From contig CM057230.1 in the NCBI GenBank assembly GCA_029891385.1, positions 16,567,372 to 16,631,371 of the forward strand: a stretch of DNA of 64,000 bases. Direction: 5' to 3'. This stretch comes from Erythroxylum novogranatense. Its lineage: Eukaryota; Streptophyta; Magnoliopsida; Malpighiales; Erythroxylaceae. Below the pieces are notes generated by a model. It was not told the origin of the DNA. It searched no databases and worked only from the letters and a program-made list of their open reading frames with translations. Shown one piece after another: positions 44,581 to 56,219 of this stretch (position 1 is the stretch's first letter; every line of letters starts with the position of its first letter). Made by a program: the position numbers and the translations under genes.

Positions 44581-44972
44581 CACCCCACGGAGTTGGTGTT
44601 GTCGTGGGTCGCAGAGAATTGCTGTGGAATGTTACTTTAAAACGAAGACATTAGATGGGGCGGTAGTACTGATGAGCTCTCTTGATGTGAGAGCCGACGA
44701 GGAGATGGATAGGATGAACCCAGTGGAAGAAACACAGCGGGTCGGACTGGACGAAGCCGACCTTTCTAAATTCACAAACCTAGGCTCCGAGCTGCAGGGC
44801 GACCTAGTTAAAGAGATCACTGGTCGTGCGGTAAAAATAGATCGGTCTTCGCTTGGGTGCCGAGCGATACGCCTAAAATTTCCCAATCGGTTCGTCGACT
44901 CCTCGGTATTCGGCATGACTACATGGCATCGTCGACGAAGAGAAGCGATGGTGCAATGAGGAGCGAAAGGGG

Positions 44973-46691
44973 GTGATCGAGAAAGAAGTAAAAAAATTAC
45001 TTGAGGTCGGGTTCATCCGAGAAGTCAAGTACCCTGAATGGCTCGCCGACGTGGTTTTAGTGAAAAAGAAGAACGGGAAGTGGAGAATGTGCATAGACTT
45101 CACCGATTTGAACAAAGCATGTCCAAATGACAGTTTCCCCTTGCCCAAGATCGACCAGCTAGTAGACTCTACCTCAGCGCATGAACTTCTCAGCTTCTTG
45201 GACGCTTTCTCGGGCTATCACCAGATTCAAATGAGTCTGGAAGATGAAGAAAAGACCGCCTTCATAACCGATCAAGGCACATATTGCTATCAAGTAACGC
45301 CTTTTGGCTTGAAGAACGCAGGGGCGACCTATCAGCGACTCGTCATGGAAGTCTTTAAGAAACAGATCGGTCGGTCGGTGGAAGCTTATGTGGATGATAT
45401 GGTGGTCAAAAGTAAGACGGCCACGGAGCATGTGGAAGATCTCAAGGAAGTCTTCCAGACCTTGAATAAATTTCAAATGAAGCTGAACCCAGAAAAATGC
45501 ATTTTTGGGGTGGCATCCGGAAAATTCCTAGGATTTATGATCACTCAACGGGGGATTGAGGCTAATCCAGAGAAGATCAAAGCCATTATCCAAATGCCCT
45601 CACCTCAATGCTTAAAAGAAGTGCAAGTATTGACCGGTCGGATAGTCTCTCTAAGCAGGTTCATCTCCAGATTGGGAGACAAGTGTCTCCCATTTTTCAA
45701 AATCTTGAGGAAGGCGAACGTAACACAATTCCAATGGCCGGACGAATGCGAGAAAGCTTTTCAACACTTAAAGCAATACTTACCCAGCCCGCCTATCCTG
45801 CAAAACCCGGTAGAGGGAGAGAACCTGATCTTATACTTGGAGGTTACGGAGGGGTCGATCAGCCCGGTACTTATTCGATCGGAGGGAAACGAACAACACC
45901 CTGTCTATTACGTCAGTAAAGTATTGACCAGATCGGAAACGCGATACACGTCTATAGAGAAACTAGCCCTCTCCTTGATAATGGCGGCCCGGAAGCTAAG
46001 GCCCTACTTCCAAAGTCATACAATTGAGGTATGGACCAACCAACCCCTCAGGCAATGCCTTCAAAAACTCGAAACTTCGGGTCAGCTAATAAAGTGGGCG
46101 GTAGAGCTGGGAGAGTTCGACATACAGTACAAGCCCCGCACGACCATTAAAGTGCAGGTGTTGGCAGACTTCATCGCAGAGATGAGTCAACCCAGCTCGA
46201 AGGACGAGCAGTTCCCCGCCTGGACTTTGTTTGTTGACGGGTTGTCCAATACCGAGGGATGTGGAGCGGGAGTAGTGTTGATCAACCCACACAATGAAGA
46301 AAAGATGGAATATGCCCTTCGGCTTGAGTTCAAAGCCTCCAATAACGAAGCAGAATACGAGGCCCTGATAACCGGTCTCCAACTGGCTAAAGAAATGGAG
46401 ATAAGGCATCTAAAGATATATAGTGATAGCCAAGTGGTGGTCGGGCAAGTCACCGGGCAGTATGAGGCCAAGGGGAATAGCATGATCAAGCACCTGGAGC
46501 TAGTAAAGCAGGAGATGAGCAATTTCGAACAGTATTCGATCTACAGAATAGAACGAGCTCAAAACGCTAAAGCGGATGCGCTCTCCAAAATGGCTTCCGA
46601 CCGCGATGCCATGAACAATGTTCTGGTTGAACGACTAGACCGACCTAGCATTCAGAAAGCCAAGGAAGCTCTCGACGTAAGTACCAGTTGA
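44973..46691 (+). CDS. Tat reverse transcriptase - RNase H - second RNase H (open block)
   Basis: An uninterrupted 572-codon block. RT motifs: WRMCIDFTDLNKACP, FLDAFSGYHQI, TPFGLKNAGATYQRL, YVDDMVVKS. First RNase H: LYLEVTEGSIS, YYVSKVLT. Second, archaeal-like RNase H: LFVDGLSNTEGCGAG, NNEAEYEALITGL, YSDSQVVV, NAKADALSKMAS. The double RNase H is typical of the Tat lineage. Upstream, a piece at 44624-44959 carries the linker into RT (RRREAMVQ) in another frame. The block ends at 46689 where integrase should follow. It would copy element RNA into DNA if translated. Confidence 0.9.
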   Translation: MIEKEVKKLLEVGFIREVKYPEWLADVVLVKKKNGKWRMCIDFTDLNKACPNDSFPLPKIDQLVDSTSAHELLSFLDAFSGYHQIQMSLEDEEKTAFITDQGTYCYQVTPFGLKNAGATYQRLVMEVFKKQIGRSVEAYVDDMVVKSKTATEHVEDLKEVFQTLNKFQMKLNPEKCIFGVASGKFLGFMITQRGIEANPEKIKAIIQMPSPQCLKEVQVLTGRIVSLSRFISRLGDKCLPFFKILRKANVTQFQWPDECEKAFQHLKQYLPSPPILQNPVEGENLILYLEVTEGSISPVLIRSEGNEQHPVYYVSKVLTRSETRYTSIEKLALSLIMAARKLRPYFQSHTIEVWTNQPLRQCLQKLETSGQLIKWAVELGEFDIQYKPRTTIKVQVLADFIAEMSQPSSKDEQFPAWTLFVDGLSNTEGCGAGVVLINPHNEEKMEYALRLEFKASNNEAEYEALITGLQLAKEMEIRHLKIYSDSQVVVGQVTGQYEAKGNSMIKHLELVKQEMSNFEQYSIYRIERAQNAKADALSKMASDRDAMNNVLVERLDRPSIQKAKEALDVSTS

Positions 46692-47908
46692 TCGAGTTGG
46701 ACGGAACCTATCACACAATACCTTCTGGAGGGAAAGCAACCGAAAGACGCGTCGGAGGCCAAGAAACTAAGAATAAAGGCAGCCGAATATACGGTCGTTA
46801 ATGGTACTCTATATAAGAGGTCTTACGACTGGCCGTTGTTTCGATGAATAACTGAAGAAGAAGCCGAGCAGGCAATGGCCGAAGTCCATGAAGGGATGTG
46901 CGGAAATCATGTAGGAGGCAGAATGTTGACTCAGGTGATCGATCGAGAGGGTACTCTTGGCCGACAATGAGAAGAGATCGCCAGAGAAGGTCGATGATGT
47001 GAGGCTGCCAGAGAAACAATGACTGTCTCACCAAATTAACCGAGAGGATGAAAATTGTGAGCCATCCTATCCGTTAAGCTCAATGGGAATGGATATACTA
47101 GGGCCCTTCCTCGGCCCCTGTGCGTAAGAAGTTTTGATAGTGGCGGTGGAATACTTCACCAACAGCGAAGCGGGCGGTCGCTACAATTCTGGCGAAGGTA
47201 GAGAACTTTGTGACGAAGAATATACTTACCCGCTTCGGGATGCCCATGATGTTGGTTACGGATAACGGTCGGCAGTTCGATAACGACAAATTCAGAGATT
47301 TCTGCGACCGACTAAAGATCAAGCTACAGCTGACTTCGGTAGCCCATCCCCAAAGCAACGGTCTCGCGGAGAACACCAATAAAAAGATAATGAGTGCTCT
47401 CAAGAAACGCCTAGATGGCCGAAAGACTTGGGTGGAAGAACTAGACGAAGTGTTGTGGGCATACAGAACAACACCGAACGGAGCCACAGGGGAAACACCA
47501 TTCAGAATGACCTTCGGGGCAGAAGCCCTGGTTCTAGTAGAAGTGACATTGCATAATCAGAGGGTGTCGGGCTATGAAGAAGAGCGGAATGATGAAGCCC
47601 GCAGAGCGGAACTTGTTCTCCTCAGTGAGGACAGGGAAAGAGCATCCGCTCGATCGGAAGCGATCAGGCAAAAAGCGACCAAATTTTACAACAGAAGGGT
47701 AAAGCCGAGCGATGTCAAGATAGGCGGGTACGTCCTGCGAAAGGCCGAGGCGGCCGGGAAGCATCCTAGAAAGCTCGGACAGACGTGGGAAGGACCTTAT
47801 CGGGTGATTAAGCAAGTCGGGCATAGTTTTTACATCCTACGCGATGCGAAAGGGAAGGTTCTACCAAGGCCTTGGAACTCTCGAAATTTGAAGGCTTTCT
47901 ACCAATAG
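46692..47908 (+). pseudogene. Tat integrase, N-terminal part decayed
   Basis: Positions 46692-47200 show broken traces of the zinc-binding domain (EGMCGNH at 46892 and nearby). The catalytic core and C-terminus are open at 47210-47908: LVTDNGRQFDN, SVAHPQSNGLAENTN (catalytic Glu present), LWAYRTTPNGATGETPF, then GYVLRKAEAAGKHPRKLG and WEGPYRVI. One Asp of the DDE triad lies in the broken upstream part. It would insert the DNA copy if intact. Confidence 0.87.
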
Positions 47909-48094
47909 ATAAGTTCTATTTTAGTTAATCTTTACTTGTTATTTTTTTGTATACAACATGTGGGAACCTTTTTCCTGTCCCTGCCAGACAGGTTTTTTAA
48001 CGGCCCATGCCCTCATTATCATCAATAAATGAGTTTTCAGATTTCTTGGCAATAAAAAGTTCCATTATGTTTGGTAAAGAGTAAAAAATCAAAT

Positions 48095-49420
48095 CAACCA
48101 TCGCCCGGCATCTCAATAGACCGACTACGGTAGGTCGGTTCGCCAAGACAAGATCCTTGGGACCTCGTTCGACATCTCCATAGACCGACTACGGTCGGTC
48201 GGGTCGCCAAGACAAGATCCTTGGGACCTCGCTAACCATCGCCCAGCATCTCCATAGACCGACTACTGTCAGTCGGGTCGCCAAGACAAGATCCTTCGGA
48301 CCCTCGCTCGCCATCTCCATAGACCGACTACGGTCGGTCGGGTCGTCAAGACAAGATCCTTGGGACTCTCGCTCGCCATCTCCATCGGGTCGCCAAGACA
48401 AGATCCTTGGGACCCTCGCCCGGCATCTCCATAGACCGACTACTGTCGGTCGGGTCGCCAAGACAAGATCCTTGGGACCCTTGCTCGCCATCTCCATAGA
48501 CCGACTACGGTCGGTCGGGTCGCCAAGACAAGTTCCTTGGGACCCTCGCCCGGCATCTCCATAGACCAACTACGGTCGGTCGGGTCGCTAAGACAAGATC
48601 CTTGGGACCTCGCTAGCCATCGCCCGACATCTCCATAGACTGACTACGGTCGGTCTGGTCGTCAAGACAAGATCCTTGGGACCTCGCTAACCATCACCCG
48701 GCATCTCCATAGATCGACTACGGTCGGTCGGGTCGCCAAGGCAAGATCCTTGGGACCCTCTCTCGCCATCTCCATAGACCGACTACGGTCGGTCGGGTCG
48801 TCAAGACAAGATCCTTGGGACCCTTGCTCGCCATCTCCATAGACCGACTACGGTCGGTCGGGTCGACAAGACAAGATCCTTGGGACCCTCGCCCGGCATC
48901 TCCATAGACCGACTACGGTCGGTCGGGTCGCCAAGACAAGATCCTTGGGACCCTCGCTCGCAATCTCCATAGACCGACTACTGTCGGTCGGGTCGCCAAG
49001 ATAAGATCCTTGGGATCCTCGCCCGACATCTCTATAGACCGACTACGGTCGGTCGGGTCGTCAAGACAAAATCCTTGAGACCTCGCTAGCCATCGCCTGA
49101 CATCTCCATAGACTGACTACGGTCGGTCGGGTCGCCAAGACAAGATCCTTGGGACCTCGCTAGCCATCGTCCGGCATCTCCATAGATCGACTACGGTCGG
49201 TCGGGTCGCCAAGACAAGATCCTTGGGACCTCGTTCGCCATCGCTCAACATCTCCATAGACCGACTACGGTCGGTCGGGTCGCCAAGACAAGATCCTTGG
49301 GACCATTGATCACCCTCGCCAATTGATCGGTCAGGTCGCCAAGACAAGACTCGCTCGGCATCGACGCAAATCGACTGTGGTCGATCGGTCGCCAAGATGA
49401 GATCCTTGGGACCTCGGTTC
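48095..49420. repeat. Minisatellite of about 20 units inside the Tat element
   Basis: About 20 tandem units, mostly 64-67 bp or about 73 bp. Each carries CATCTCCATAGACCGACTA, CGGTCGGTCGGGTCGCC and AAGACAAGATCCTTGGGAC. The longer type has an extra GCTAGCCATC-like piece. Each unit has a perfect 7-bp hairpin (GACCGAC-TACG-GTCGGTC). The array sits between the end of pol and the 3' end of the antisense gene. Open frames through it are just a result of the repeat structure. Confidence 0.93.
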
Positions 49421-49599
49421 GGACTCTACTATAAGTCGACCTCGAAGCCGGTTGACTATGAGCAACTTCATCAAAACTCAACATACATCGAAAGTAAAGA
49501 GCATAAATACGGAAAAAGACATCAGAAAAATGAAGCAAAAGTAAAGTTTCATTAATATAAATTTGCCACAGTCCTGGCTCGACCAGTGAGCCTCAAAGT

Positions 49600-51854
49600 C
49601 TACTGAAGGGAAGTGGGAGGATGCCCAGGGGAACCCTCGGAAGCGGGCGGAAAAGCCGAAGCGGGAGCAGGGTCCAAGGGAGCGGTCGGAGAAGTATCCT
49701 CACGAGGAAGTTCGTCCTCCTCAGCAGAGCTAAGTTCCAGCTCCTCAATCGGGACTGGCCCCCGGTCCTCCATGGCTCTCTCCGTTACTTCCTCCAGAGA
49801 AAGGCCAAGGGCGGTAGGAAGCAACGGCTCGGCAAACCTCTCAAACTAAGGACCGTCCGACCCTTAAGGAATGCAGGCGTTATAGCAATTCTTCAAGATC
49901 ATGAGGGCCAGGTCACAGGAGAACTCCAAGCACTCCTCCTGTAAGAAACGCCTCTGCCATCGCATGATCGCCTCGATCCTTTGTTCCTTCACGGAGGCTC
50001 GCACCCTCCTCAACGTATCCTCGGTTTGGGCATGGTCCCGGAGGGATTTCTCCTTAAGCACTCTCTCCGACTCAAGTCGCCCTCGCAACGCCACATATTC
50101 CTCGGACAGCTTGTTCCTAGCTGCCATTGCCTTTACCCTTTCGGCCTTCAAGGAGCTCCTCTCCTCCTCTCCCGAAGCGAGCTGGGCTCTCAGGACGTCG
50201 CGCTCCTCCTCCCAGAGTTTCTTGTCCTCCTCCAAGGAAGAGAGTTGAGCCCGGAGAAGTCTCCTTCCTCTCGACCTCAAGGCTCGGTCTTCAAACCGTC
50301 CACGCTTGGGAGGGAATTGACCTCCCGATTCAACAGATCGATTCGTTGATGCGTGAACAAAGTGAGAGCCACATCCCTCATGGAATTGCGGATGGCGCGG
50401 CTCATCAGCTCCTCAAGACTTAACGCGACAAAGCGCTCCTCTTGAAGGAGGAATAACCTTCTCGGCGAGATGAAGAGCCACTTGGCATCGGCGATCAGGC
50501 GATTTCTCGAGGCTAATCGCCACCTCCCACTTGCTCGGCACTCCCGCGGCTTCTTCCCTTACCTCAGGCGGCAGCGGATTAGCACGATCTCCCACTTCTC
50601 TTTCCCTTGCTTGGTCCAAGGGGCAAGGAGGTCGGTCGACTACTTGAGGAGGTCGATCGACTACCTGAGCCCCCTTCTCCTCTTCAGAGGTCGTTCAACC
50701 TCCTCCTCCTCCTCCTCGATCACAACCAGGTACTCACCAGGCGGGACGACCATAGCAGGTGCCACGGGCGACTCGGAGATGGTCGGAGGAACACACCGTT
50801 GCCCGGAAGCAATTGGCCGAACAACCATCGAACTGGCCTCCCTCCTATCTCCCTGACCTCTGACTCCCGAAGGCCCCGCGACCTGGCGCTTACCCTTGGC
50901 GGACTTGGGAGGCAGGAAAGTATTAACCTTGACCATGGCTGCACAAACAAAGAGCGGTGTTAGAAATCAACCAAAACCTACAAGTAAGGAAAATAAATCA
51001 ACCATGAGGGTCAACCAGTGCAGGCGGTTCCTCTCCTAGCCCGCCAACTTCATGCATGGGGTCAATCGAAGAGAGTTGGCCGAGGCCCCCCCGCCGTATC
51101 CCGAAATAAGCCGAGCGAAGTTATACTGGCCGAGCTCCTTTATACGGCTGACCACCTCCCGCTCCTCCCTAGAAAAGAATAGACTTGATGAGTCATTCCA
51201 TCGCTCGGCTAGGGGATACCTCCACGACTGGGACTCGGAGGAAGACCCCAGAGGCTTCACGAAGAAATATTTCGTTTGCCAGCCGGTAATTTTGCCAGAC
51301 GTCCCGGCTGGGCGATACCGGGCATCCTTATACATCAGGGAAGGGATCTCACCCCCAGAGCTCGAACTCTGGCTCATTCTTTAGAAGTGATGCAAGATAT
51401 TAACCGAGGGCGGACAGCCGAATTGGTGGCACAGCAGCACAAGTCCATTAATAAACCTCCACCCATTCGGAGGAATCTGACTCGGCCTTAATTGATAGTC
51501 AGCGCACACTTCATCCACGATCGGCACATACGGTAGTCTCAAGCCCCCGACTGAGAAGAAATACTCAGAGACGGCAATCTACCCACTTCTGCTGCTGTCG
51601 ATCCTTTCATCCCCCGAGGCCAGCCTAGGCTCTCAGGATCGAGGGATACCGTTCCTAACAATCGACCTACTCAACTCCGCCACAGACATCTTCAATTTGC
51701 CTTTGGGCAATTCCTTTACTCTCCGCTCCCTTGTCGTAATCTCTTCAACATCCCCCAACCTTGACATCGCCGTCACCTCAGCCATAACTTCCGACGACCT
51801 CTCGTCAACACAATCCCTTGGAAAAACCCCACTCCGAGAACCGGTAGACGACAT
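49600..51854 (-). pseudogene. Tat antisense gene, copy 2 (PF04195-like plus coiled coil)
   Basis: On the minus strand, exon 1 (51854-51003) starts MSSTGSRSG, reads VAELSRSIVRNGIP as in copy 1, is frame-broken at about 51633-51390, and resumes with YKDARYRPAG and TKYFFVKPLGSSSE. A 64-bp intron (51002-50939) has the same borders and phase as in copy 1. Exon 2 starts AMVKVNTFLPPK, has an acidic run (EEEEEEV) with basic KRRR, and after a frame change a long charged coiled coil (about 50280-49864; LEEDKKLWEEERDVLRA), ending in a proline and acid-rich tail (to 49600). Function unknown. It runs opposite to gag-pol. Confidence 0.75.
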
Positions 51855-52619
51855 GCTCTCTAAGAGGAAATTTAGAAGAGGAAAATGAGAGAAAGGGACG
51901 TACCTATTTAGTGGTAAGAGATCGAAAATTTGAGCAATGCCGAAGACAACTTCTGGGAACTGAGAATAAGAAAGAACAGAGGAAAGCAAGAGGACAACAA
52001 GAATGAAATGAGCGTGAAGAAAAGCAAATCGTCTGTCGACCCTGAACATTTATAGGGAAAACGTTCGAATTGCGATCCAGCCAAAACTCGACGAGTGGAG
52101 AAAATCCGAGCTACTCCTGGACACGCGGCACGATCTGAGCAAAGACAAATTAGGGTTAGTCGAAATTCGGAAGGGCTAGAACAGTTTAAAGGACATACGG
52201 GACAGCTGTGCAACGGTTACAAAGACGATACGTTTCAAATTCTGAAAAGCTGTCAGATAACACGCGCCGTCAAATAATAAATGCTTCAAGTACCTCCACG
52301 CAATCGCTAATGATGACCACCCGACCTGCTTTAGGGCGAGCTGTCGCGCAATAAGTGCACTCAGCCGACCAGTTGGGGCACTCAGCCAACCGACCCCAGT
52401 ACGAGTAGTCACCCTCAACTAGTCGGCACCCGACCGATCGGGACTACCCGGGCTGTCCCATGATCGGGCTGCAACAACAATGCCCGACCAATCGACCACT
52501 CCATTTAGCTGACCTACAGACGAGCTGCATCTCAATGCCCAACCGACCGCCCCAATCACGAGTCGTTCTATGTACGAGCTATAAAACCTCTACATACTCC
52601 TCCGACCATTCTCTTTGCT

Positions 52620-53027
52620 CAGTCGTGTCGGTCGTGCAGGGCCAGGACCCAGTCAAGACGACCCATGGGCCGGTCGGTCCATTCTTCAAAGATCAATCTC
52701 CTACCTAATTGCCAAGCCCAAGCTCGATCCACACTCTCCACAGCCCGTTAGCATGAGAAAACCTTCCATGCAGAGGTAGAGGTCTACGTAAAGACCTAAA
52801 CCTAGCTACAAAACCATATATAAGGTATAATTCTCCCGTAATTGAGGTACGAAATCATAACCTAGTTTTTTCTCTGCATTGATCAACCTCACCTTCACAA
52901 AAAGACTTACTTGAGCGTCGGAGGGGCTAATCGGGACACAACTCCTGACGTGCCTTCTTTGTTTTGCAGGTAACTTCACGTCGGATTCACCGCTGAAAGC
53001 AACAGACTTATGGAGCAGAACGACAAC
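52620..53027 (+). repeat. 3' LTR of the Tat element, damaged at both ends
   Basis: Matches the 5' LTR from CGGTCGTGCAGGG to ACTTATGGAGC. Its start is CAGTCGTGTCGG in place of TGGTCGGGTCGG, and the last 50 bp before the end are missing or changed (GGAGCAGAACGACAACG). The polypurine tract seen in the other copy (7217-7233, reversed) is absent just upstream. Confidence 0.82.
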
Positions 53028-53040
53028 GTACAGACTCATT

Positions 53041-53267
53041 TTTCCTTTAACCCAAAAAAAAACATCATATGCAAGACATAAATGTATGCTAGAACATTCA
53101 AATATTTATCGTTAACTTAAACAAAAATATCTTCAATATTTAATCCATTAGAATTATAAACATGCCCAAAAAAAAAGGGTCTACAATCATTTTAGCGAGA
53201 AATTATGTTTTTTTAAGTTAACCAAAATAGTTGGAGAGTCAAATTAAACACCACCAGGTTAGCTGTC
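53041..53267. other. Resumed TNL-unit spacer
   Basis: Continuation of the spacer split by the Tat element; matches 3560-3690 and 9950-10086 (GGGTCTACAATCATTTTA). Confidence 0.7.
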
Positions 53268-53620
53268 ATGTATGTTAAAGCATACCAAAGTCGTCTAGTT
53301 TCTGCTTCTTCTGTTGTCTGCATCTTACTACCCTTTACCTTCACTGATTTCCTTTTCACTCCCACGACAACCAATCAATGGAAATACTTTGTATTTATTA
53401 ATTTTAGGGGAGAGGACACTCGTTATAACTTCGTCTGTCATCCTTACGATGCTCTTTTGAGTAAAGGCCTCGAGACTTTTGTAGACAATCAAATTCCAAG
53501 AGGGGAGGAAGTCAACCCTGCCCTTCCATGAAAGAAAGGAGGCATACAGAAGTTGTTAGAAGATCTTATTTCAAAACTATAGGAGGAAATGTTGAAATTT
53601 GTCGGAGGACTCAAATGAAG
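53268..53620 (+). pseudogene. TIR-NBS fusion relic 2
   Basis: Reads NQWKYFVFINFRGEDTR, YNFVCHPYDALLSKGLETFVDN and PRGEEVNPALP, the first third of a TIR domain, then a stop and directly GGIQKLLE-like NB-ARC sequence. The start codon position is ACG where TNL2 has ATG (CCCATGGCC against CCCACGACA). The TIR-to-NBS deletion joint is the same as in relic 1 at 3694-4010. With the inserts at 53789-62877 removed, it continues into the TNL relic at 62986. Confidence 0.82.
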
Positions 53621-54246
53621 AGAAACTCAAAACATAATATATAAATTATAAAATTTTACAAACATATTCTCACAAATTTACACGTTATGGAGCTTGGCTC
53701 CTTTTAGAGACTCCTTCGGTCGGTTAAGAACTGTCTTTCACTTTCTATAGTATTCTAGATTTTATTCTAGAATATTATGAGAAGTTTGTGTTAGAAAATC
53801 GGGTTCGGATCTAATCCGACCGTAGCGGAATAATCACGAAACTTTTCCGTGACTTTTGATTTCCAGAAAATCAAGATCTATTTAATTCTATAAAATAATC
53901 AACACAAATCAAAATAAAGTGGAAATTTAATTAATACCTTATTCTGAAGGTTGATCTTTATCTAGATGCATCCCTCGAACCGTTTCCGAAACCGATCCGT
54001 TTGAACCACCGTAGTCGCACAAGTGTCCGACTTCTAACGGTATCTACAGAACACGTTGAGAGAACTCTATAACTCTTACAGAAAGGGTTAAGCATGAAGT
54101 GCTAGCTCCATAGAGATCAAGCCTATTTATAATAAGCTTTTGGACGTTTTGGTAATTTAATTGAAATTAAATATTAATTTTAATTAAAATTTAATTAAAT
54201 ATTACAAATAATTCTACTTAAATACTAATTATGCCTAAATAAGATT

Positions 54247-54550
54247 TGTTGGCAGTTAAACATGAAAAGACATCATGACTAAACAGCCACATAACATAAC
54301 CTCTATAGGTTATGTTTATTCTCATATAAAAGGAGAATGCAATGAGTAAAAGAGAGTGTTGATTGCAATAAATCTGAAAAAATCTCTCCCTACATTCATA
54401 GAAAATCTCTCTATATTTTCTTACGAAAAATAAACCATCAAAGACTTTGGGTTTGAGACATAGATTAATCGGTGACTCTGGTAACCAACCGTAAAACGAA
54501 ACAAATCGATACAGTACTTCTATATTAAAGTTAGTCCTTATAAATCTACA
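54247..54550 (+). repeat. 5' LTR of the nested copia element
   Basis: 304 bp; the same length as 61411-61714. Roughly 8% different from it, so the insertion is clearly older than that of the copia element at 16049-20947. Confidence 0.92.
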
Positions 54551-56219
54551 TTGATATCATAGCCAAGTTTTATATTTACCATTGATTTACGTATTATATG
54601 TTCATATGTTCTCGTAAGTTTACGTTGAAATTATTTTTTGACGAATCCAGAATTATGCTATGTTCATATCAGAGCCAGGCTTGTTTTTTTTTTCGTTTCT
54701 GTACATAATGATACATACCGGTTTTTGTGCATGATGATATAAGTATCTTTAATATGTGAAAGAAAAGATCATGTGCTTGAAAAGTGTGGATGAGGACATG
54801 AATAACCAGAGAACACGTCAAACTTGTTGATTAAATATGCATGACACGGAAACCGAGAAAAACAACTTTGTTCCTTCTTCTTTAAAGCATTCTCTTATAT
54901 ACCATCGTTTCAAGCAAGGAAATGGGAACAAAAGTCTTTCTTGTTTTTCGGGTTTGTATAGTGATGATTATGTACATTAAATGCATGAACAACGAAATGT
55001 TCTAACCGGTCTTGGTTTTGATTTTGCAATTGGTTTCACGGAAACCGAAAAGGTTTGTTTCTTTCTCCTTTAAATGCATAATAGTGTCCGTTTAAAGGCT
55101 TTATTTCAAGCAATGTTCTGAAATTTGAATCGGTCATTAAATCGGTGACTTTATTGATCAGCGGTTTGACTATTTCAATCGATTCAACCATCGGTCAAAT
55201 CCGTATGACATAATAATTATACAATAATTATATTTAATTATATATAATATTAAAAATATTTAAAAATAAAAAATAAAAAATAATTATTGGACCAGTCGGA
55301 CCGGTCCAATTGACCTATTTTGACCGATTCAGACAGAGTTAATTTATAGTTAATTTTAAAGAATAAACCGGACCGAACCACCGATCGGTCCGTTCCGGAC
55401 TTAAAAACACAAATTTCAAGTGCATGAACATTTCGGTATTTGTGCATTAATACCGAGAATCCCTGGCTTCACTGTAATGTCTTTCAAATGCATTAAGTAA
55501 ATGGGTTTTACAGAAATTATCAAGACAGAAGTTTATCTGTGTTGTTCGATAGTTAATGCGTTAAATGTTTTACAGAACTTCAATGCAGAAGTTTGAAATT
55601 TTTTTAAAACGATTAAATGTGTTTTAATCGTTTCATAAATGACGTTCATGTACAGCAAAACGGTGTATATGAATGTGTATACACGGTGATAAGCAAACAA
55701 CGAGAACAATTTTTTTCTTTTCTGTTTTCAATTAATTAATTAATTAATGACATGTAAATAGGTTTTACAAAGAATGAATTATGATTAGTTTAGTATATTT
55801 GTTTTGCTAAATTAATTTGATGTAAAATAATTTTTAAATGGTCTGTCCATTTATTTATTTATTTATTTTGTAAATTGGTTTTACATTTATTTAATTCATA
55901 AATGTGTTTTATGGGTAATTTTATATTATATTTAAAATAATATTATATAAATGAGTTTTATATAATGTTAGATTAAATATTGTTTTACATGTATCAAGTG
56001 TTAGTTGTAAATTAGTTTTACATATTCTTTATTTTTGGCATCTTTGTGACATGTCAAATTAAAATAGTTTAATTAAATTATTGAAATTCCTAGTTCATTT
56101 TTGTATGAGATGAATATGAGCTTAGCGAAATTTTCGATCATACGATATGAATTGTGGATTTTTGATAATTTAATTAATAGAAATATGCCTCACGTCATTT
56201 TTAATATATACTTGTAGAT
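54551..56219 (+). other. Leader of the nested copia element, with a MITE-like segment
   Basis: No coding signal. 55098-55430 contains CGGTTTGACTATTTCAATCG and GGACCAGTCGGACCGGTCC-type self-complementary sequence ending ACCGGACCGAACC...TTCCGGACTTAAAAAC, which resembles a common plant MITE or LINE-like repeat family; its borders and target duplication were not fixed. 55735-55748 is (TAAT)n. Confidence 0.4.

Larger units (their letters stand above)
42022..53027 (+). mobile_element. Tat-type Ty3/gypsy element, 11 kb, decayed
   Basis: LTRs at 42022-42464 and about 52620-53027 flank gag, protease, RT, RNase H, a second RNase H, integrase, a minisatellite and an antisense gene. The second RNase H and the extra antisense gene between pol and the 3' LTR are marks of the Tat lineage. 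It interrupts the TNL spacer: host homology stops at GTAACTATTT (42011-42020) and resumes at ACTCATTTTT (about 53035), matching the uninterrupted spacer at 3395-3410. GC content is far above the surroundings. Frameshifts in gag, between protease and RT, and in integrase make it non-autonomous now. Confidence 0.92.

Noticed and set aside
48095..49420. Regular repeats that look like a CRISPR array
   Set aside because: The whole unit repeats, including the would-be spacers, and it lies inside a plant retrotransposon; it is a minisatellite.
48189..49538. Open frames through the minisatellite (about 90-126 codons, minus strand)
   Set aside because: They arise because a unit length compatible with an open frame is repeated; sequence is just the repeat translated.
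49613..50963. Several plus-strand open frames rich in Ser, Arg and Leu
   Set aside because: They are opposite-strand shadows of the antisense coiled-coil exon.
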